Shown one piece after another: positions 17,110 through 25,724 of a stretch of 64,000 bases of DNA. A program made the translations under genes and the position numbers. The DNA is from Beijerinckia sp. 28-YEA-48 (GTDB lineage Bacteria; Pseudomonadota; Alphaproteobacteria; Rhizobiales; Beijerinckiaceae). The notes below the pieces were generated by a model. The model saw only the letters and a program-made list of their open reading frames with translations, did not search any database and had not been told where the DNA came from. Positions within the stretch are counted from its first letter, which is position 1; every line of letters starts with the position of its first letter. The DNA is taken from NCBI RefSeq assembly GCF_900104955.1, contig NZ_FNSI01000001.1:2576001-2640000 (forward strand), given 5' to 3'.

Positions 17110-18333
17110 ATGCCAGTCTCACAAAAAAGCCTTTTGCCGACCATCGCTTCCGACGGTGCCGGACACCTGCGCGCGGCGCGGCGTGTTATTGCCGCCGCGT
17201 CCCTGTGTTTTCTCGCCTGGCTGCCCCCAGCCCTGGCGCAAGCGATCAATTGCGGCGGTCTGCAAGCGCAGATCGCCCGTGCGGGCCAGTCCAATGACAG
17301 TGCCGGACGCTATCTCGCCGCCGCCAATCGGCAGCGCGGCGAACTCGCCCGCACCCAGGCCTATGCCCAGTCGATCGGCTGCGACCGCCGGCAGTTCCTC
17401 TTCTTTGGATCGCCGCCGCCGGCGCAATGCGGCCCGCTGGAACAGCGCATCGCCGCCATGCAGGGCAACCTCGCCAATCTGCAGGCGCAGGTGCAAATGG
17501 CCAGCGGTGGCCGGGCCCAGCTCATCGCCCAATACAATACTTATTGTCGCAATCAGGTCGCGGTGCAGCAGCCGCGCTCCTTGTTCGACCAATTGTTCGG
17601 CGGCGGCCCGCAGTACGAGCAAATGCCAGCCAGTCCGCTGCCCGACGACGATATGCTCGGCGACGAACAGCGGCCGCGCGGCGGCGGCTCGACCGCGATC
17701 TGCGTGCGCACCTGCGACGGCGGTTTCTTTCCGGTAAGCTATAGCGCCGGCAGCCGCGATCTCGACAGTTTCGCCGATCTCTGCAAGGCGCTGTGCCCGA
17801 ACGCCGAGACCGAGGTCTATCGCTTCACCAACGGCGGCAATATCGAAGACGCGGTGAACGATGTCGGCGCCAGCTATACGAGCCTGGCCAATGCCGGCAA
17901 GTTCAAGAAGACCTACGATCCAACCTGCAGCTGCAAGCCGCCGGGCAAGTCCTGGGCGGAGGCGCTCGATGGCGCCGAGAAATTGCTCGGCTCACGCCGT
18001 AACGACCTGATCGTGACACCGGAGAAATCCGAGGAACTGTCGCGTCCGCGCCCAGCGCGCGGCACCCAGGCCGCCGCCACTCCGCGCAACGCACCGCAAC
18101 CGCAGGCGCAGGCGCAGCCTCAAGCTTCTTCGCTCTCCGCTATCCAGGAGACGGAAAAACAGGATGCGGCGATCGGCGAAAACGCGCCGACGGCTGGATC
18201 GGCCAGCGCCGGCATCGAAGGTGGACGCGCCACCCGCGGCAGCGTCTATGGCGTCACCGATGGCGCCCGCCAACAGAGCAAGGATGCGCAGGGCCGCAAC
18301 CGCCGGGTGCGGGTGATCGACCCGTCGCTGTAG
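17110..18333 (+). CDS. DUF2865-domain exported protein
   Basis: A 407-residue protein with an N-terminal signal segment (residues 15-40, ending ALAQA) and a Q/R-rich helical part. A cysteine-containing domain follows (ICVRTCDGGFFPVSYS...DLCKALCPNAETEVYRF...CSCKPPGKSWAEAL), characteristic of DUF2865. A low-complexity Ala/Pro/Gln tail and a basic C terminus complete it. The family is common in Hyphomicrobiales and has no assigned function. The six cysteines and export signal suggest a disulfide-bonded periplasmic or envelope protein. The adjacent TTG at 17107 was not chosen as start. Confidence 0.85.
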   Translation: MPVSQKSLLPTIASDGAGHLRAARRVIAAASLCFLAWLPPALAQAINCGGLQAQIARAGQSNDSAGRYLAAANRQRGELARTQAYAQSIGCDRRQFLFFGSPPPAQCGPLEQRIAAMQGNLANLQAQVQMASGGRAQLIAQYNTYCRNQVAVQQPRSLFDQLFGGGPQYEQMPASPLPDDDMLGDEQRPRGGGSTAICVRTCDGGFFPVSYSAGSRDLDSFADLCKALCPNAETEVYRFTNGGNIEDAVNDVGASYTSLANAGKFKKTYDPTCSCKPPGKSWAEALDGAEKLLGSRRNDLIVTPEKSEELSRPRPARGTQAAATPRNAPQPQAQAQPQASSLSAIQETEKQDAAIGENAPTAGSASAGIEGGRATRGSVYGVTDGARQQSKDAQGRNRRVRVIDPSL

Positions 18334-18339
18334 AGCCTG

Positions 18340-19611
18340 CTACCGCGACAGATGCAGTTGCGACAGCGATGCGCCGATCGAGGCGAAGGTGGTGATGATC
18401 TGGTCGGCCGTGGTGAGCATCACGAATTTTGAAGGATCGCTGGCGCAATATTGCAAGGCTGTCTGTAGCGCCTCTTTGTCAGTATTGACCTGCACCGCAT
18501 AGATGGTGACGCCCGTTGCTTTAATGGCATCGCAGAGCTTCTTCTGGCGCCCATCGATCGTTGCTTTGTTCGAACTCGTGCGGTTCTGGGTGTTGTCACC
18601 GTCGGTGAGAAGGATGATGACGTCCGCATAATTGAATTTCGGATCCTTCGCCGGTGCGTTCAGCGGCGCGCTCATCGTCAACGATTGCCAGGCCCAGGCG
18701 AGGCCGATCGGTTGATTGGTGTTCCCGGCCGGGACCATGTCCGGAACCTTGGCTCTGAGCGCCGCCCAATTATAGGTCAAGCCCATGAGACTCGCGGTGC
18801 CGGTTCCAGCTGGTGCTGCCGGAAAGAATGTCGAATTGCTGGTCGGAGTTGCATTCGAGAGATCGTAGTTCTGGTCACGATCCATGATCGAACCATCCCA
18901 GGTCGAACGACTATTGGGCTTGCATACTTTAGAATTTCCCTTCCCTGTACAGGTCTGGTTACCTGCGTCTGCTTCCCACTCGGTCCATCTAATCCACGAT
19001 GCCGAGACATTCGACGTGTCGACTTTGACGGCTGTGGAGAATGGAATGATCGACACATAAACGTCGCCGTCCTTGACCGCCGCGTTTTGCAACGACGTCA
19101 GCAGATTGGTCGTCGCCGTTCTCAATGCCAGAATTTTGTCGCCCTTCATCGAACCGGTGTTGTCGAGCGCCAGCGCCACGCGCAGCTTGGTGTTGCCCCA
19201 GGTGGACGTTGAGGTTGCAGCCACCGCATTCGACGCGAACCCGAACAGGCTCATGAACGAGTTCGGAACGGCCACCGAGGCCGAAACCTTGATCCTCGCG
19301 TTCTCTGTTCCCGCCGCCGTATAGGTGAGCGTCGTGACAGGCTCGCCCAGGCCGCCGACATTGAAGGCGCCAGCCACCGAATTCTGCGCGATGACCAACA
19401 TTTGAGCGGTCGTCAGCCCCGGCGATTGGCGCGCGGTGTTCAACGCCGCCGCATCGACCGCCGCCTGCAACACCGTCTTGACCCGCAGACCGCGGCTGTA
19501 ATCGATGACCGAGCCAACCAAGATCAGGATTGGAATGATCGCGAAAGCCGTGATCACCGCGACGTTGCCGCCGGTTGCCTGAGAAAAATTCCTGAAATGT
19601 TTAATCGCCAT
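18340..19611 (-). CDS. TadE/TadG-like protein with von Willebrand A domain
   Basis: A 423-residue protein from ATG at 19611. An N-terminal Flp-pilus-assembly TadE/TadG-like segment (GGNVAVITAFAIIPILILVGSVIDYSR, one membrane helix) is followed by a TadG region. A von Willebrand A domain starts at about residue 145, with the metal-ion site DNTGSMKG at 150-157 and a later LLTDGDNTQN. In alphaproteobacteria such proteins are tied to Tad pili or act as envelope adhesins. No other tad genes are in the window, so this is an orphan. The upstream frame to 19689 lacks a ribosome site. Confidence 0.85.
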   Translation of the reverse strand: MAIKHFRNFSQATGGNVAVITAFAIIPILILVGSVIDYSRGLRVKTVLQAAVDAAALNTARQSPGLTTAQMLVIAQNSVAGAFNVGGLGEPVTTLTYTAAGTENARIKVSASVAVPNSFMSLFGFASNAVAATSTSTWGNTKLRVALALDNTGSMKGDKILALRTATTNLLTSLQNAAVKDGDVYVSIIPFSTAVKVDTSNVSASWIRWTEWEADAGNQTCTGKGNSKVCKPNSRSTWDGSIMDRDQNYDLSNATPTSNSTFFPAAPAGTGTASLMGLTYNWAALRAKVPDMVPAGNTNQPIGLAWAWQSLTMSAPLNAPAKDPKFNYADVIILLTDGDNTQNRTSSNKATIDGRQKKLCDAIKATGVTIYAVQVNTDKEALQTALQYCASDPSKFVMLTTADQIITTFASIGASLSQLHLSR

Positions 19612-19745
19612 AATAAATATCCGTGCGATGAGTGTCGGCCGTCCTTCTAGCGGCTTTCTGTTACATAACTGTATTAACGTCCATCCCACCGACTCTCGTG
19701 CAATTCACGGATCGTTAAGGCTAACGGTTTGGTGATTTGCCGCCC

Positions 19746-20648
19746 TCAGAGCCGATTGATCAACGGATTGCTCCTGAGCCGCTGCGTCGCCAGCTCGACG
19801 AAGGTTCTGACCTTCGCTGTGACCTTGCGGCCTTCCGGATGCACCACATGGATGGGCAAGGGTTCTTCTTCATCATCGGTGAGGACAGCAACGAGCTTGC
19901 CTTCGGCGATCAGCGGCGCGACCTGGTAGGACATCACCCGCGTCAAACCCCAGCCTCGAACGGCCGCTTCGATCGCGGCATCATTGGTATTGCACAACAG
20001 GCGCGGGGCGATGCGCACGCTTGTCTTCTGCTCTTGGCCGAAACGCCATTCCGACGAGGACCAGGCGCTGTTGGTGCCAATCAGCCGATGCGCCGGCAGA
20101 TCGGCCGGGGTCCGCGGGGTGCCAAAGCGGCGGAAATAATCGGGCGAACCGCAGACCACACGCCGTACTGTTCCCACCCGCGAGGCCATCAGATTCGACA
20201 TCGGCAAGTGGCCGATGCGGATGGCGACATCGATCCCCTCTTCGAGCAAATTCGTCACGCGATCGACAAGGAAGGTTTGCGCGGTCACACCGGCATGAAG
20301 ATCGAGATAATCCATCACGACAGGCAGCACGTAGATGCGCCCGAAGAGCGCCGGCGCGGAGATCGTCAATGTGCCGCTCGGCGTCGCGAACGATCCGGCC
20401 GCGGCCGCCTCCGCCTCCTGCACGTCGGCCAGGATGCGGTGACAATCCTCCAGATAACGCGCCCCCGCCTCGGTCAGCGTCACGGTGCGCGTCGTGCGGA
20501 CGAAGAGACGCGTGCCGATCAGCTCTTCCAGGCTGGTCACGGCGCGCGTTACCGCCGGCGGGCTGACGTGCAGCTCCCGGGCGGCCCGCGCGAAGCTGCC
20601 GGTGTCGGCGACCCTGGCGAAGAGGCGCATGGCCTGAAAGCGATCCAT
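19746..20648 (-). CDS. LysR-family transcriptional regulator
   Basis: A 300-residue regulator. The N-terminal winged helix-turn-helix is MDRFQAMRLFARVADTGSFARAARELHVSPPAVTRAVTSLEE, and the C-terminal periplasmic-binding-like effector domain carries ISAPALFGRIYVLPVV. It is divergent from the glutathione S-transferase gene with a 115 bp AT-rich gap. That is the classic LysR arrangement, in which the regulator controls the divergent gene in response to a small molecule. ATG at 20648 was chosen because homology starts there. Confidence 0.9.
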   Translation of the reverse strand: MDRFQAMRLFARVADTGSFARAARELHVSPPAVTRAVTSLEELIGTRLFVRTTRTVTLTEAGARYLEDCHRILADVQEAEAAAAGSFATPSGTLTISAPALFGRIYVLPVVMDYLDLHAGVTAQTFLVDRVTNLLEEGIDVAIRIGHLPMSNLMASRVGTVRRVVCGSPDYFRRFGTPRTPADLPAHRLIGTNSAWSSSEWRFGQEQKTSVRIAPRLLCNTNDAAIEAAVRGWGLTRVMSYQVAPLIAEGKLVAVLTDDEEEPLPIHVVHPEGRKVTAKVRTFVELATQRLRSNPLINRL

Positions 20649-20763
20649 AGCCTGGCTTTTATTCCTAAAAATGAAATAATGAATTACATAATACGATAAT
20701 TCAACGATCATTTGGAATAATCTAGAGGTCCTGTCCTCAGCGGTTTCAACAAGAGGCAGCGCT

Positions 20764-21381
20764 ATGAAGCTCTACCACCACCCCTTATCCGGCCATTCGC
20801 ACCGGGCGCGGCTGTTCTGCACCTTGGCCGACATCCCGCTCGAGCTGGTCGAGCTCGATGTCCTTAAGGGCGCCCACAAGTCGGCCGACTATCTGAAGCT
20901 CAATCGCTTCGGGCAGGTTCCCCTGCTCGACGACGGTGGCGTGCTGATCCCCGATTCCAACGCCATCATGGTCTATCTCGCCAAGAAATTCGGCCGCAGC
21001 GATTGGTTGCCCGAAGAGGCCATTGGCGCGGCTGCGGTGCAGCGCTGGCTGTCGGTTGCCGCAGGGCAGATCGCCTTTGGTCCGGCGGCGGCACGGCTCG
21101 TCACGGTCTTCGGCGCGAAGTTCAATGCTGAGGAAGTGGTGCAGCGCGCCCATGGGATCCTGCGTCTTCTCGATGCGGAACTGCAGGCGCGCGACTGGCT
21201 CGCGGCCGCGCGGCCGACCATCGCCGATATCGCGCTCTACAGCTATGTCGCCCGCGCGCCGGAGGGCAATGTTGATCTTTCGCCCTATGGCCATGTCGCG
21301 GGTTGGCTGGAGCGGATCGAAGCTCTTCCCGGCTTTGTCCCGTTCCAGGAAACCGCTATCGGCCTTGCCGCCGTGCGTTGA
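20764..21381 (+). CDS. Glutathione S-transferase family protein
   Basis: A 205-residue two-domain protein. The N-terminal thioredoxin-like domain ([18 protein letters not shown] ... [26 protein letters not shown]) has the cis-proline VP and the glutathione-binding D-S-N-A/I pair. An all-helical C-terminal domain contains [16 protein letters not shown]. Such enzymes conjugate or reduce electrophiles with glutathione in the cytosol. It is followed 13 bp later by a PNPOx-like gene, so the pair probably responds together to the divergent LysR. Confidence 0.9.
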   Translation: MKLYHHPLSGHSHRARLFCTLADIPLELVELDVLKGAHKSADYLKLNRFGQVPLLDDGGVLIPDSNAIMVYLAKKFGRSDWLPEEAIGAAAVQRWLSVAAGQIAFGPAAARLVTVFGAKFNAEEVVQRAHGILRLLDAELQARDWLAAARPTIADIALYSYVARAPEGNVDLSPYGHVAGWLERIEALPGFVPFQETAIGLAAVR

Positions 21382-21394
21382 TGAGTATGTCGTC

Positions 21395-22348
21395 ATGACT
21401 GATCTGGTCGAAACATCGCCGTTTCATTGGGGCGAGATCATGCTGCAGCGGCGGATTGGCTCCGCTGAACGGATCGGCGCCATCGGCAGCAAAGTCGTGC
21501 GTTCCTTCATGCCCGATCAGCATCGCGACTTCTTTGCGCAATTGCCGTTCGTCCTTGTCGGCGCGGTGGATCAAGCGGGCGATGCCTGGGCGAGCCTCGC
21601 CGCCGGCAAGCCCGGCTTCATGACCTCGCCCGATCCGACATCGCTGGAGATCCGCGCCGCCCGCGACGCGGAGGATCCCGCCGATGGCGGCCTGGAAGAT
21701 GGCGATAGCGTCGGTCTGCTCGGCATCGAGCTGCACACGCGTCGGCGCAACCGTCTGAATGGCCGGCTCCGGCGCGCCAATGACAGCGGCTTTGTGCTCG
21801 AGGTCGAGCACAGTTTCGGCAACTGTCCAAAATATATTCAGCTGCGCGATTTCGAGAGCGTGTCACCCGGCACGAGACCGCCGCCTGTGTGGCTGCAAGG
21901 TCTCGACGCGCGGGCGCGCCAGATGATCGCCTCCGCCGATACATTCTTCGTGGCAAGCTACGCCGACAGAGAGGACGGGCACCGGCAGGTAGACGTTTCA
22001 CACCGGGGTGGTAAGCCGGGTTTCGTGCGCATCGACGAGAACGATCGCCTGACCATTCCCGATTTTCTCGGCAATCACTATTTCAACACGCTCGGCAATA
22101 TTGTCGCCAATGGCAAAGCTGGCTTGCTGTTTCCCGATTTCGACACGGGGGACCTGTTGCAGCTGACGGGAGACGCAAGAGTCGAACTCGATGCCAACGC
22201 CGAGGCGACCTTTCAGGGCAGCGAACATATCTGGACGTTCACGCCGCGCCGCATGGTTTATCGCGCGAAGGCTGCCGGATTGCGATGGCATGCACGTGCG
22301 GACGGGCAATCGCCATTCAATGCGACCACCGGCGTGTGGAACGCCTAG
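21395..22348 (+). CDS. Pyridoxamine 5'-phosphate oxidase-like flavin-binding protein
   Basis: A 317-residue protein that appears to hold a split-barrel flavin-binding fold. The segment FVASYADREDGHRQVDVSHRGGKPGFVRI, followed by NTLGNIVANGKAGLLFPDFDTGDLLQLTGDARV, matches the PNPOx-like family. An N-terminal part of about 180 residues is also related to that fold. It probably uses FMN or FAD to reduce an unknown compound. Start ATG at 21395. Cotranscription with the GST suggests a detoxification role (inference). Confidence 0.78.
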   Translation: MTDLVETSPFHWGEIMLQRRIGSAERIGAIGSKVVRSFMPDQHRDFFAQLPFVLVGAVDQAGDAWASLAAGKPGFMTSPDPTSLEIRAARDAEDPADGGLEDGDSVGLLGIELHTRRRNRLNGRLRRANDSGFVLEVEHSFGNCPKYIQLRDFESVSPGTRPPPVWLQGLDARARQMIASADTFFVASYADREDGHRQVDVSHRGGKPGFVRIDENDRLTIPDFLGNHYFNTLGNIVANGKAGLLFPDFDTGDLLQLTGDARVELDANAEATFQGSEHIWTFTPRRMVYRAKAAGLRWHARADGQSPFNATTGVWNA

Positions 22349-22363
22349 CGGAGTAGAAGAAGC

Positions 22364-23239
22364 TTAAAGCCAGATCTGCGCCGCATCGGCACCGGCGCGA
22401 TAAGTGCCCACCGTCTGCACCGTGTTGCGATTGACCAGCGGACGGCCATACATCGGATGGGTCATGCTGCGCACTTCGTGGTCGATGGTAAATACGGTGC
22501 GGCCGCTATCGAGATCGACGATGTTCTCGAAGCGATATTGCTGGCGATTGCTCTCTTCTGAAATCAGATCGCGCTCCCACAGCCTCTCGTAAGGCCCGGA
22601 AAAATCCGCCACGTAAATCTGGATGTGATGCGGCTGGCAGACGACCGTCTCGGCATCGCTCTCGCGAAAGATCAGCGCCTGGCCGGGGCCGCAGGCAATG
22701 CGCAGGAAAGCCCCCTCCCCATCGGCATCCATGCGATGGCGCGCGCCGATCATCTCGCTATAGAAACGTCCGATCGCCGCCAGCGATCCCAGCGGCACTT
22801 CGAACTCCACATAGGCCATCCCCGAAGCCATCTGGCCGAAACGCTGCGGATCGGGCGTATGGCAGCGGGCGCGATTGCCCCAGGGGCAGTTGAGCTCGAT
22901 GGCATCATTGGTGGCATGCCAGGAGAAGCGCGTGCCGGCCAGGTGGGGACCGACCTTCTGCAATCGCTCAACCAGCCCGGCGCGATCGGGCACAACGAGG
23001 CCAGCCACCGTGCGTGGTGCGTAAGCCGCTTCACCTGTCGGCAGATGAAACTGGCTCTGGCCGACATTGACCCACATATTGTCGACGCCGGTCATCAGAT
23101 AAGGATCACGCGTGAGCCCGAGGCCGGTGACGTAATAGAGCGTCGCCAGCCGCTGGTCTGGCACGCGCAGGTTGATGTGGCCGATATCGATGATATTGCC
23201 GAGGTCTTCGCCGGCGCGGTCGACCCTTTTCCTGTCCAT
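22364..23239 (-). CDS. VOC (glyoxalase/extradiol dioxygenase superfamily) protein
   Basis: A 291-residue protein with two paired beta-alpha-beta-beta-beta modules. The first is IGHINLRVPDQRLATLYYVTGLGLTRDPYLMTGVDNMWVNVGQSQFHLP. The second holds YVEFEVPLGSLAAIGRFYSEMIGA and HHIQIYVADFSGPYERL. Metal-binding His and Glu are plausibly present, but the reaction cannot be assigned. ATG at 23239 follows a GGGAG site. It lies 75 bp downstream of the intradiol dioxygenase on the same strand, so both may work on aromatic compounds. Confidence 0.72.
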   Translation of the reverse strand: MDRKRVDRAGEDLGNIIDIGHINLRVPDQRLATLYYVTGLGLTRDPYLMTGVDNMWVNVGQSQFHLPTGEAAYAPRTVAGLVVPDRAGLVERLQKVGPHLAGTRFSWHATNDAIELNCPWGNRARCHTPDPQRFGQMASGMAYVEFEVPLGSLAAIGRFYSEMIGARHRMDADGEGAFLRIACGPGQALIFRESDAETVVCQPHHIQIYVADFSGPYERLWERDLISEESNRQQYRFENIVDLDSGRTVFTIDHEVRSMTHPMYGRPLVNRNTVQTVGTYRAGADAAQIWL

Positions 23240-23313
23240 CACCAGCTCCCTACATTCTCTCTTCGTTGAGACGAGGCTAGCCTCGCCGCGCGGCGCGAGC
23301 AATGCCTTTGGTC

Positions 23314-24048
23314 TCAGCGCCTCGAACCGCCCGATGATGGCCTGACCCCGATGATCATGGAAACGAGATAGCCATCGCTGTCTTCCTTCACGTTGGCGAG
23401 AGACGCGGAGCCAGCGGAACGCGCGATAAAATCACGTGCGTTGAGCGTATCGCGCGCCAGCTTCCGGCCCGCGTAAGGCGGCTTGTTCTTGTAAATGACG
23501 TCGCTCACCGCATCGGGAAAGAAAATCTGCCCGGTCAGAACGCTGGTGGGATTGATAAAAGCTTTGAAGTGAATGTGGGTCGTGCGCCCCGGATACCAGC
23601 CGGGATAGATGGATTTGAAGTCGACAACGCCACGCTCATCGGCCATCTGCGTCCCACGCAGATAGGTTGCGCCCTTGGTATTGATGGGATGCGCGCGATC
23701 ATCGCCCTGCCCCGGGTAGTTCGAATAGAGGCCCAGGGCATCGCAATGCCAGATGTCCATTCGGGCCCCCGGCAAAGGTTTGCAGGCCTGGTCGACCATC
23801 TGCAGACGCACGGTGACCGGCACACCCGGCCGCCCTTCCGTGATGTCGGATCGCACCAGTTTGGGGTCGAAATAATACGGCCCTTCCGTTGATGCCGGCG
23901 TCATGACGCAGACATCGGCATGAGGCAGGAGCTGCGTGGCCCCTGCGGCTGCTTGGGCGAAAGCATCTCGCGGCATCATCATACCGCCAGCAGCGGTCAC
24001 GACGAGCCGCTGGAGGATCTGCCTGCGGCTGGCATCTGTGCGAAACAT
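23314..24048 (-). CDS. Intradiol ring-cleavage dioxygenase-like protein with export signal
   Basis: A 244-residue protein of the protocatechuate 3,4-dioxygenase fold. The block GARMDIWHCDALGLYSNYPGQ is followed by the iron-ligand region YPGWYPGRTTHIHFKAF, in which the Tyr and two His ligands are visible. STEGPYYF lies near the N terminus. The N terminus SRRQILQRLVVTAAGG is a twin-arginine-like signal, so the protein may be exported folded with iron. That is unusual for catechol dioxygenases but known for this subfamily. ATG at 24048 has GGAGG upstream. Substrate unknown. Confidence 0.82.
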   Translation of the reverse strand: MFRTDASRRQILQRLVVTAAGGMMMPRDAFAQAAAGATQLLPHADVCVMTPASTEGPYYFDPKLVRSDITEGRPGVPVTVRLQMVDQACKPLPGARMDIWHCDALGLYSNYPGQGDDRAHPINTKGATYLRGTQMADERGVVDFKSIYPGWYPGRTTHIHFKAFINPTSVLTGQIFFPDAVSDVIYKNKPPYAGRKLARDTLNARDFIARSAGSASLANVKEDSDGYLVSMIIGVRPSSGGSRR

Positions 24049-24374
24049 TGCGCCTCCAAGACAACAGGAAGACCAACAGGAAGATATCGGTGGAAGAGTG
24101 CGCCCCTCCAGGCCCAGCCACCTTAAGGTCCCGCGCCGGGAAGTCAGCTGAAAAAACTGTAATGTCATGGCCGTACGACGACTTGCGCCCAAGGACAGCC
24201 ATGAGAGGCCTGGCCACTAGTCCTCATCAAAATTTTTACAAATTCGCCTGGGGTTTCAGCATGATTGCAGGAAAGACCGGCAATCTGACGCATATTCGCG
24301 CAGCGCTTGCATTCAGTTTTTAAAGATTTCGAGTACACTGAGTGAGTCGTTAACAACCGAAAGGAGGTGATCCA

Positions 24375-24452
24375 GTGTCTCATTGTCAGTTATCGCAGTC
24401 GCCGGTTTCTGAGGCCTGGACTCTCGCTTATGCGGAGTTCTGCACCGCGTGA
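24375..24452 (+). CDS. Candidate 25-residue small protein or leader peptide with extreme Shine-Dalgarno
   Basis: A GTG codon at 24375 opens a 25-codon frame (MSHCQLSQSPVSEAWTLAYA then EFCTA, stop at 24450-24452). The ribosome site AGGAGG lies exactly seven bases upstream. It belongs to a 17-base stretch (24359-24375) that complements the conserved 16S rRNA 3' end without mismatch. A GCACCGC-GTGA-GCGGTGC hairpin spans the stop codon, and a terminator follows at 24516. A weak promoter (TTCAGT, 16 bp, TACACT at 24334) lies upstream. It may be a translated peptide, a leader, or a small RNA that titrates ribosomes. The conclusion that it is expressed is inference. Confidence 0.5.
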   Translation: MSHCQLSQSPVSEAWTLAYAEFCTA

Positions 24453-24459
24453 GCGGTGC
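24442..24459 (+). promoter_or_regulatory. GNRA-tetraloop hairpin over a stop codon
   Basis: A perfect 7 bp stem GCACCGC/GCGGTGC is closed by a GTGA loop, a GNRA sequence. The small ORF's TGA stop lies in the loop. Stability and loop type argue for a functional RNA structure. Confidence 0.5.
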
Positions 24460-24515
24460 TCGTGTCATGTCAGCTTAATGTGACGTGGGTCCAACCGGCC
24501 GCGGTCGCGACAATG

Positions 24516-24547
24516 GAAGGGCCATCGAAAGATGGCCCTTCTTGTTT
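24516..24547 (+). terminator. Strong rho-independent terminator of the small-ORF transcript
   Basis: A perfect 11 bp stem GAAGGGCCATC/GATGGCCCTTC with a GAAA tetraloop, followed by TTGTTT. Best read on the plus strand, ending the transcript that carries the 25-codon ORF. Confidence 0.8.
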
Positions 24548-24595
24548 GAAGATACCTGCTTGTTTCAAGGTCTGCATTGTTTCAAGAGAGCAAGG

Positions 24596-25495
24596 TCAGG
24601 CAACCGAAGCTTCGGCGACATAAGGTTGCGCCAGTAGGGCTTTGTCACCGGCCACGGTGGTGCGGTGCAGGACGCGCCGTTCGTTCTGCATGTCATATTC
24701 CATCGCCCGGTGCATGGTGCAGCGATTATCCCACATCACCAGGTCGCCCAGCCGCCATTGATGGCGATAGGTGAATTGCGGTTGCGTCGTGAAAGCCGTC
24801 AGCTCAGCAATCAGCGCCTTGCCCTTCGCCTCATCCATGCCTTCCACATAGGCGATGTGCGAGCCCAGCAGCAAAGCCTTTCGGCCATTCTCGAGCCTTC
24901 GCACAAGCGGCTGGCGCACGGGCGGCGTGGCCTTACGAACCGCTTCCGGCCGCGATGGCAGATTGTTGCGCCGACGTGTCTCCTCGAAATCATGGACGAC
25001 GACAATATTGTCGATCTCGGCTTGCTTCGCCGCGGGCAAAGCGTCGTAAGCCTTGCCGGTGTGGGCGAACATGGTGTCGCCGCCGGCTTTGGGGATCTCG
25101 CGCGAGAACAACAGCGACGCCTTGCTCAGCACAGGACGGAAGGATGAATCCGTGTGCCAATCGCTGGTGCCAAGCCAGAAGGATTTATGGCCCGCATCGT
25201 CGATCGGCTTGATGCGATCGGTGTGCTTTTCGACATTGGAGACGCGCAACACCGTCTTGAAGCCATGGGCCTGATCCTTCGGATCGGGAAAATCCTCCAG
25301 CGGGCCAAACCATGCGCTGAAGGCAACCTGCTGCTCGTCGGAGAACGTCTGGCCGCGCAGAATGACGACGCCATGTTCCTCGAAGGCGTGGCTCCAGAGG
25401 CCGAATGTGTTTTCGTTCAAGGGTTGCGACAGATCGAGATCGACAATCTCAGCGCCAAAGCCCGTGGAAAACGGGCGCACCTGTGCTTGTGACAT
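24596..25495 (-). CDS. TauD/TfdA family 2-oxoglutarate-dependent dioxygenase
   Basis: A 299-residue protein with the family iron site: H-x-D in LGTSDWHTDSSF and the distal His in DNRCTMHRAMEYD. The 2-oxoglutarate-binding Arg lies in RRVLHRTTVAGD. The N terminus GAEIVDLDLSQPL and HGVVILRGQ also fit TauD/TfdA. These cytosolic enzymes hydroxylate sulfonates, aryloxyalkanoates or related compounds using Fe(II), oxygen and 2-oxoglutarate. The substrate is not evident. No sulfonate transporter is adjacent, although an orphan SsuA-like binding protein lies at 4828. Confidence 0.9.
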   Translation of the reverse strand: MSQAQVRPFSTGFGAEIVDLDLSQPLNENTFGLWSHAFEEHGVVILRGQTFSDEQQVAFSAWFGPLEDFPDPKDQAHGFKTVLRVSNVEKHTDRIKPIDDAGHKSFWLGTSDWHTDSSFRPVLSKASLLFSREIPKAGGDTMFAHTGKAYDALPAAKQAEIDNIVVVHDFEETRRRNNLPSRPEAVRKATPPVRQPLVRRLENGRKALLLGSHIAYVEGMDEAKGKALIAELTAFTTQPQFTYRHQWRLGDLVMWDNRCTMHRAMEYDMQNERRVLHRTTVAGDKALLAQPYVAEASVA

Positions 25496-25724
25496 AGCGT
25501 ATCCTCCCCATCCGCTTTTAGCATGAAATCATCCGCGATGGCATCAGCGGAGAAGGTGGGCAGCCAGGACACGCGTGGTGTTCGTCCCACGAATCACTTT
25601 AAAACAGCGATGGATTTGAGCACCGCCACTTTTACACGGCCGAACCGACGCCTCATGGACCGCTAATGGTTGCGGCAGAGCGACCCAGCCGGTTTTGCTC
25701 CCGATTTGAAGAGGGAACTTCACG

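Larger units (their letters stand above)
24049..24595. other. Intergenic region holding a candidate small ORF or structured RNA
   Basis: 547 bases between two minus-strand genes. The left 250 bases show nothing recognisable. The right half holds on the plus strand an extreme Shine-Dalgarno, a 25-codon ORF, a GNRA-type hairpin over its stop and a strong terminator, listed separately. Confidence 0.7.

Noticed and set aside
19612-19745. Possible upstream extension of the von Willebrand protein to 19689
   Set aside because: The added residues precede the TadE-like helix, have no homology and lack a ribosome site.
24359-24375. Match to the 16S rRNA 3' end, as if a fragment of an rRNA gene on the minus strand
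   Set aside because: Similarity stops after 17 bases on both sides, with no other 16S or tRNA sequence nearby. It is better explained as an extended Shine-Dalgarno.
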